Positions 57,495-64,000 of a stretch of DNA of 64,000 nucleotides are shown in pieces. The stretch is from Oxyruncus cristatus. Lineage: Eukaryota > Chordata > Aves > Passeriformes > Cotingidae. Each line of letters opens with the position of its first letter. Position 1 is the first letter of the stretch. The stretch covers positions 412,264 through 476,263 of the forward strand of contig VXAY01007405.1 in the NCBI GenBank assembly GCA_013399855.1, read 5' to 3'. The translations under genes were made by a program, and so were the position numbers. Below the pieces are notes generated by a model. It made no database searches. It was not told the origin of the DNA and worked only from the letters and a program-made list of their open reading frames with translations.

Positions 57495-57835
57495 GATCAG
57501 GTATCTGGTCCAGGGAGGGCACATCCATTGCTGCAGGAGGAAATAAAGGAGAGAAAATTGTGAAGTGTTAACTGATATTTTTAGAAGCTTTATAATGACA
57601 GGTCACATTCCCAAGGACTATAAAGCGGCAGTTCCAACACCGATTATTCGAGAGGGGCAGAAAGATCCGGCGAGCAATTACAGTTTAACACCAGTTGTGG
57701 GAAAAATATTCGGAACCACTGGATGGGGTTTGGGGAGCGAACAGCTTGAGAAGTGTAATTTGATTAGAGATGGCCGATGTGGGGGTTTGATGTGGGTTTT
57801 AACTAACTTAGGATTCTTCCCAGGTATTGCTGCCA
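57495..57835 (+). mobile_element. Decayed LINE reverse-transcriptase fragment (jockey-type, CR1/L2/L3-like)
   Basis: Two adjacent plus frames give a recognisable RT N-terminal order. In frame 57495 the residues VSGPGRAHPLLQEEIKE match the (P)GPDGIHPRLLKEL block. After a +1 shift near 57550-57565, the frame from 57565 gives TGHIPKDYKAAVPTPIIREG, DPASNYSLTPVVGKIF, QLEKCNLIRD and VLTNLGFF. These correspond to TGxIPxDWKxAxVxPIxKxG, DPxNYRxLTxVxGKIxE, HLExxxLIxDxQHGF and SCLTNLLxFF. The catalytic YADD region is not reached. The frame is open for 133 codons after the shift, which is notable for such a diverged piece, but no host start or splice sites support a gene. It is more diverged than the CR1 copies in this window and lacks a tail. 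Confidence 0.75.
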
Positions 57836-60565
57836 CGGGAGGGATGGAGCAGGGTTGGATGGCGTGTCCTTGCGCTGCGTTTTTGAAGTGGCAAAGGGGG
57901 ATGGGAAGGCTGAGCTGCTCTTGGTCTCAGGGAGCTCCGCTGCTGAAACTACTGAGAAGTGTTTAAATGAGGGGGGTGATGAATTCCCTTTGCCGGGTTT
58001 CGTTTGAGGAAGTGAATTTTTTTGTGTTCTGCTTCCCGAAAGTCTTAAAGGACCATCACACAGCAAAAGAGTGGAAACTGGGCAAACCCTGCCAAGCTCT
58101 TGTCACCTCAGGGAAGCTCATTCAGGGAAGACTTTCTCCAGTGAGATTTTTTAGGTGTCTAACTGCAGTTCAGGTGCTTTCTGGATCAGGGAAGTATAAC
58201 TCTGCCAGTGCCCAGGCACACAAATCCTCTTCTTTGTGAGTCAGGTTGAAAACGTTCCTTGTGTTGCCTCTTTTCATGGCAGGTGCAGCTCTGGGAATGT
58301 CTCTTGTGGGTGCTCTCTTGCCTGGCCCCTGAGCCTGTGAATCTGCCCAGGTCTCTCTGCTCTGCTCTTTTGTCCCCTCTCAAACCTGCTGTGGAACAGG
58401 CAGGGGCTGGGACAGTGTCCTGCCACCTGAGGAACAGCAGGGTGTCCCTGGTCCTTAAGGCTCCTTGATGCTACTGGCTTAAAAACCCCCTAATATTAAT
58501 AATAATTAAAATAACTTTGAAGAGATAAACACTACCATTACCCTCCTGAACTACCCAAAAGCAACTTAGGATCCAGTACACTATTTATTTACTTTTAAAA
58601 ATACATATTTCAGAAGGGATTTGCTGATAATTTGGGGGATAAGGCCAGAAATTAGGATACTCGACTGTGTCTTAGGTTAAATAATTAACTGGATCATTTT
58701 ATCTTCCCCTTTTCTCAAAGTACCAAGCATCACAGCGACTATTTGTTTAGCACTTTTGAATTCAGGCTTCTGGGGGCACAATGCTTCAAAAGTACTTGCA
58801 CGCTTTAGGATTTTAAGTTACTTGATGCTCCTGAGAATCTCTGTTTCCCAGTCTTTTTTATATATGGGGACTATATCTGTTTTAGCTTATTTTCTCTGGA
58901 AGCAGAGGATGAACTGAGGGAGGAGGTAGCAGTGGATGGGCCTGAGTCTGTTTGAGGCCAGTAAAATGGAGAATGTGCTTTTAATGCAGCCCAACATAAA
59001 ATGTTGAGTCTTGGGGGCAATGCACCAAAAGTGAGAGTACACATGAAACAGGAGAAACGTGCAGCATGTTGATGAGGGAGGGGATTTGGGGGCTGTGGGA
59101 AGCAGTCCTTGCAGCCATCATATTGCTGCAGGTGGAAAAAAAAAATAAAAATAATGCAGTGCAAAGCATCAACAGGAAAGAGAAAAACCAAATTAAATGG
59201 ATGATCATTTCGTTGTTCCACTTCTTCGGTGAGGATTCAAAAATATCCCAGCTTCCTCCTGGGGAGCACAGCATTTTCTCCTTGTGGGGACTGAGAATGC
59301 TGATCCTTGGGTTTTTCCGGACAGTCTGATGCAGACAAAATTATTTCCACCCTAGAAACAGCCAAATGGGAATGTCCAGAGTTGCTGAAGGGCCTGAAAT
59401 GGTGGAGGTCGTAAGAAAAATGGAAGTGAATGCGTGAGGGTCGGGCCTCAGCTGGGATCAGATGGCACCGTTGCACAGCGGGATTGCTGGACCTGAATCC
59501 AAGAGCCAGGGCCATCCAGAGGATGTGATGAGCAAGGAGCAGCAGTGCCACCACCTTTGGAAGGGCTGGAGTCTGTCTGAGGACAGCGAATGAGCCTCGG
59601 CCCTCAGCCCCAGGCACAGCAACACCTCGGCGTGCGAAGGCCATCGGCCGCTGTGAGGTGGGTTCTGGGCAAAGCAATTTGGCCCTTGTGGCTGCTCCCC
59701 AGTAATTAACATGCTGTTAATAACTCCTAATGAGCACCTCTGTCACTGCAGATTCCCCACGGGAAAGGCAGCGAAGGTGTTTCCTGCAGCACCACGAGGC
59801 GCCTGTTGCGTGTGGCCGCATCCCACCGGGAAGGGACGGCACCGGCGGGCAGTGAGAGTCGGCGAGGACTCGTCCCACTTAATGAGGCCATTCCAACACA
59901 AAGGCCTTTAAATTTCCAGTGATGAAAGGTGCATCCTAATTCCCGACAACAAAAGAGCCGAGGTAAAATGGAGGGAGAGCTGGAGGAGGCGATGGGGAAT
60001 CAATACAACGGCGCTGGACTGGATCGCGCCGGGGGGGGTCAAGCCAGTTAACCTCGTTTTCCTCTTTCTGCTCTATCTGTTCACAGGGAATAATAAATAG
60101 TCATCTTCCTACAAAAAATGCCTCGTGGTGCTTCCGTGAGAGATGGTGGGGTGCAGAACTGCTAACGAGGTTCAGGACTAACGGGGAGGCTGAATTAGGC
60201 CTTGGATCTCCTCCCTCTCTGCTCACAGATTCCTGCCCCTGCGGTACCTCCAGTGGTAGGGGCTGCTTTTGCTTTCAAAAACTTGAAATATTGGATCAGA
60301 CATCTAATCCCCATCAAAAATCTAATATCATTTCAGACATCTGATCGTTGAAATGCGTTTCTTGTCTTTTAAAATGTGGCCTGGGTGGATTCCAGTGTAC
60401 GGTTTGGTGCTCGTTTGGTGCTTTGCTCCTTCCACATCCCGACCTGGATGTGATTTGAGCCACTCCCTACACCAAGAAATTGGTGATGTAGGACAGGTGG
60501 GACAGTTACAAGGGAACAAAGAAACTGAGGTACACGGAGGTTTATTAACTTGTCATAGCCCCAAA
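57836..60565. other. Unique non-coding stretch, no gene seen
   Basis: AT-rich, CpG-poor part at 58480-58880. A run at 59139-59147. Moderate CpG at 59770-60040. ORFs to 146 codons lack domains. Confidence 0.5.
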
Positions 60566-60699
60566 CCTGCCAAATGCTCTCGGGCACAGGGGGGGATTGT
60601 TGGGGTGTCTGTGCAGGGCCAGGAGTTGCACTGGATGATCCTTGGGGATCCCCTCCAACTCCAATTCTCCACTAGAATACTCGATAATTCTATGATTCA
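60566..60699 (+). mobile_element. CR1-type tail with TGTTGGGGTGTCTGTGCAGG block (plus)
   Basis: CAAATGCTCTCGGGCACAGG, GATTGTTGGGGTGTCTGTGC, GGCCAGGAGTTGCACTGGAT, GATCCTTGGGGATCCCCTCC and a complete tail ATAATTCTATGATTCACATG. Between the CCAACTCC word and the tail, about 18 bases (AATTCTCCACTAGAATAC) are expanded. Sister of the copy at 45688. Confidence 0.9.
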
Positions 60700-61493
60700 C
60701 ATGCAACAGGTTCTCTTGGTGGGGGCCAGCAAACAACCCTGGCCCCAGATTCACTGTGTCTGGATCCACTGGATTAAAAATGTAATCCTTTGTTACGCAG
60801 AGATACCCGTTTCGGGAAGGAATAACTGGAATATTGCAACCAGCACCCACAGATTCCATCTTCTACCTCAAAATGCTTCTCCAGCTCTTTGGGGCCGCTG
60901 ATGGCCTTCTGGTTTTTGTGATTAAAAAACACCTTCATGGCCATGGAGTCACAGTCCATGACTGCCTTCCCTGGGTGCTGCTCCAGGACAGATAAAAACT
61001 GCCCAGTCCTGGAAGGAAGCGGTTGGGAAACGAAGAGCGACCGCGTGTTTCTGTTCTTGTAAACCCAGAAATGTTTACTCATTGTATTTAAAGAGGTTTG
61101 GATCATCGCGGATGAAAGTGAAACAAGATATAAGCCTGCAATGACATGCATAAATACATAATTAAGTATATTTCCTTTCCATATGGAGAGGATTAACTCC
61201 CTTGCCTCAGCAGGGAGCTGCTTTATTTGGTGTCTGCTTTGGTGTCCCTTTCTTTCTGACAGCTTACAGAGGTAACTGAGAGGGAATTCACTCGCTGGCT
61301 AATGAATCTTGGAATAAGGACTTTGAGGGCATGTGGAAAAGAATAAGTGATCACCTCAGAAAACAGAAGTTTAGGGACCTGAAGGGCTGTCCTGTATCCT
61401 GACTTCTTTTTTTTTTTGACCCTAAGTGGGCCCTGTGGGATGATAGTGCCCACCTTCCCAAGACTTATTGCTTAGTCATAAATCCAGGCAGAG

Positions 61494-61498
<5 letters not shown>
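60700..61498. other. Unique stretch, no gene seen
   Basis: T run at 61407-61418. Nothing recognised. Confidence 0.5.

Positions 61499-61530
<32 letters not shown>
61499..61530. repeat. (GA)n microsatellite
   Basis: About 12 uninterrupted GA units followed by GACAGAGA. Confidence 0.97.
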
Positions 61531-61698
61531 CGTGTCTGGTAAATGCTGAAGTGTCAGCAAAAGCTCCTGAGCTCAGGTTTCATAACTTGAGAAATATTTT
61601 ATCACCCTTGTGAGGCAAACCTCTGAGAAATCGATAGAACTTGAGAGTTGCCTGTATTGATCTGAAAGGCTGAGTTGTATTGAAATATTCATGGCACT

Positions 61699-61732
61699 GT
61701 GTGTGTGTGTGTGTGTGTGTGTGTTTGTGTGT
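61699..61732. repeat. (TG)n microsatellite, one interruption
   Basis: About 13 TG units, a TTTG interruption, and more TG. Confidence 0.97.
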
Positions 61733-61891
61733 CAATGTGTGGTTCAGGGACCAAAATGTGGGGGGAAAACACTCTCATTTTTCATTTTAACTGCATTAAG
61801 GCAGTCGGGTGCCTTGCAAAAGCACACACTGGAAAGGGACCGGATTTGTTAGTCTGACAACCAGGTTCCTGACAGTCGGAGGGAAATGCGT

Positions 61892-61934
61892 TCTCATCAT
61901 CATCATCATCGTTATTATTGTTGTTATTATTTTT
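61892..61934. repeat. Compound (CAT)n-(TTA/TTG)n microsatellite
   Basis: TCATCATCATCATCATCGTTATTATTGTTGTTATTATT. It keeps a methionine run open on the minus strand. Confidence 0.97.
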
Positions 61935-64000
61935 CTTAAATGACAAACTGTTGGGAGGGCGAAGTCAAGGAGATCTGATAAAATTAGCACCACGTTCTCT
62001 GAGGAGGGGGGAATCTCCGGGCCTGCTTTGTTTGCAAAGCCAATTTGGCCTCTGCGGCTTTGATCTTCACTTGCAGTATTTGAGCAGGCGTGTTTAGTAT
62101 CACTCATTGCACGGGAGATTTGGGATTCAGGTTTCCTCAACAATCTCCAAAGCACTGCATTAGAAAGGGAATTGTCTGCCAGTCGGCTTGGAATCTCAAT
62201 ACCCTTGATACTAATTTGATGCGATGCATTTCACCAGATGTGTCTACCTGAGCCATGTTTTATGCCCGGGAGGTTTGTGCTACTGTAGAGTATTAAACTT
62301 GGCTCTTCCCCCTCCTCCCTCCCCTCCCTTTTTCTTCCAGGAGCAATTGAACGAAAAGCATCCATGATTTTTAATCTGCATATAGGTGTGGCAAGGTACA
62401 AATATTTCAAAGGAGGGATGCCAGGCAGGATTTATGCAAACAGGACGGAATAGTGAGGGGAAAAAAAACCAACAAAGTTCCAAAAAATTTCAAGAAACTG
62501 ATGCTTACGTATAGGTTAATAGATTAATTTATTCATTCAGACCTGCCTTTTTACTTTTTATTTTTCTAGAATTATGGGTGCAAAGGGAAAGGCTGAGAAA
62601 GGAGAAAAGGAGAAAAGGTGAAACTTATTCTGTAAAGAAAAATATTGACTCTACAGGCTGCCAGTGGGCTGAAAACACTATTATGGGACTAGGCACCTCC
62701 ATAATGTTTATAATAAAAGCCCTGTAGTACAGGTTATCAAGGGTCTGTGTGGGATTATGGAGCCCAGATCTTAAATGGAAGGAAAAATAAGGGCACCGAG
62801 AACTGACCTCTTTCTTAACTCTCCATCATGTGTAAATTCACCCGTGGTTAAAGCTGGTTGTATGGAACAAAAACAAGCACCCCAGAGAGGCACTGCTTCC
62901 ACCAGAGGCTCAAACTAAGCAGGAAACCAGGCTTTGGGCGTCTGGGAATTGCTGGTGTTGCCAAAGGCACAGGGAACAGCTCGTTCCCTCAGGTGTTTGC
63001 CCCCAGGGAGTGGCCTGTGAAGTCACCTGGCGTTGGCCGGGGATCTGTATCATCACAGTTGCTTCCCTTGATCCCCTCAAAATCAAATAATCTGAACTAT
63101 TGCTGCTGGATGGAGCTTGCTAGAAAAGGGAACCTCCGACTGCTGCTTGAACCACACTGTGACACTTCATGTGTGATGCCAGAGCTGGTCCAGGGTTTCA
63201 TTTAGGGCATCATTTGGTTGCCTGAATCTCATTTTTTGTCCCCGTGACTGTTACAAAGCTTCCCTACGGCGAGTAAAAAGCAGGAGGGTGGGGCAAAAAA
63301 AAAGCATCCTCGGCATTCTTTATTTATTTCCATTGCTCAGTGGCAAAGTAAACGGGATGTTTAAGCAACTGACATCAAAGATGTGATTTCTCTGAAGCTA
63401 AAAAGCCTATTAATCACCATTCTAAAGTGTTCTTTAATTACCCTGTAATAAAATGACACGCGCAGAGCGGGAGGGAAAATTGTGTACTTTTGGAGTTCCT
63501 TCCGTGCTTGTTTGTGTTGCAGATCTCTCCAAAATCCTCCTTGAGCCCTCCTCCTCCTGTTACTCCTTTCCATCCTACCACAGCCACTGTGGCTGTGTGA
63601 GCTGTGTCCCGGGCAGGAAGAAGAGTGCTGGGAGAACAGGGATGGTTTCTGGTTTCTGGAGGATGGAAATCCTGTCTTCTCAGGGAAATGGGGTGGCTGT
63701 GGAGAACAGAGCTTGCCCTGGGCTAAAGGCAGGGGTGCTGCAAATGCTCTTTGCCCAGCAAGTGTGATACTGAGAGGATAAGGACTACTCCCACTAAGTT
63801 TGGTTTTGGGGGAGCAGGGACCATTGCCACCCTGGAAATTTGAGGTGTGTTGTGGTGCACCAGGACCTTGAGTCTGTGTTGTGTCCTGGGAGAAGCGGAC
63901 CTGGAATCCCTCCCTCAACTGCCAACTGGGAGATCCAGAACCAGGAGATGGTGCTGGAGGTTACACAGCAGAGACCAGAGTTCAGTAGGACCAAAACTGC
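61935..64000. other. Unique non-coding stretch, no gene or CR1 seen
   Basis: AT-rich, CpG-poor blocks at 62060-62275, 62630-62760 and 63325-63470 look like possibly constrained sequence (for example ATACTAATTTGATGCGATGC, ATAATGTTTATAATAAAAGC, AGCCTATTAATCACCATTCT). Short A runs at 62461-62468 and 63296-63303. A 185-codon minus ORF at 63361-63918 lacks any domain. Confidence 0.45.

Noticed and set aside
1..64000. Endogenous retrovirus or LTR element
   Set aside because: I looked for gag/pol-like frames and paired LTR ends and saw none I could defend. Short solo LTRs could still be missed by eye.
1..64000. A novel multi-gene system
   Set aside because: There are no coding genes to form one. 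All strong signals are transposon fragments, tandem repeats, composition blocks or assembly features.

Overview
The window looks like non-coding nuclear DNA of a songbird-type bird. The evidence is the dispersed repeats. At least 20 fragments carry the 3' end of CR1, the dominant bird LINE. One fragment looks like the passerine tRNA-Ile/CR1 composite SINE. GC content is moderate, simple repeats are many, and there are runs of N from assembly. No ORF that I examined has the length, composition or domain content of a real protein-coding exon. No rRNA, functional tRNA, CRISPR array, operon or prokaryotic signal is visible. The stretch is best read as intergenic or long-intron DNA. I cannot name a host gene or chromosome.

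Layout. 1-5.3 kb is mostly unique. 5.3-5.6 kb holds two outward-facing CR1 ends and a 91-bp duplication split by one N. 5.6-9.5 kb is unique with AT-rich repeats and a 150-bp tandem duplication. 9.5-11.4 kb has CR1 fragments and the SINE-like fragment. 14.5-14.8 kb is a tetranucleotide array that runs into an exact 17-bp minisatellite. 15.9-20.2 kb has two same-subfamily CR1 copies flanking an AT-rich tract, a third CR1 and a small CpG-rich block near 19.0-19.35 kb. 24.4-30.7 kb is the CR1-richest part, with the longest copy (27.69-28.40 kb, reverse-transcriptase C-terminus) and a local duplication near 28.6-29.3 kb showing a sharp identity step. 35.8-36.15 kb is a 36-bp tandem repeat organised in a 168-bp higher-order unit. 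38.7-45.8 kb has scattered CR1 tails. From about 46 kb to the end CR1 is sparse and older elements show: MIR-like SINE pieces and a decayed LINE reverse-transcriptase fragment at 57.5-57.8 kb that is unlike the young CR1 copies.

No genes work together here. The observations most worth checking are the higher-order repeat, the duplication with a conversion-like identity step, the reverse-transcriptase fossil, the SINE fragment, the CpG-rich block and the false-duplication signatures at single-N gaps. I found no undescribed biological system. Long ORFs in the window are explained by antisense CR1, tandem repeats or low-complexity DNA.
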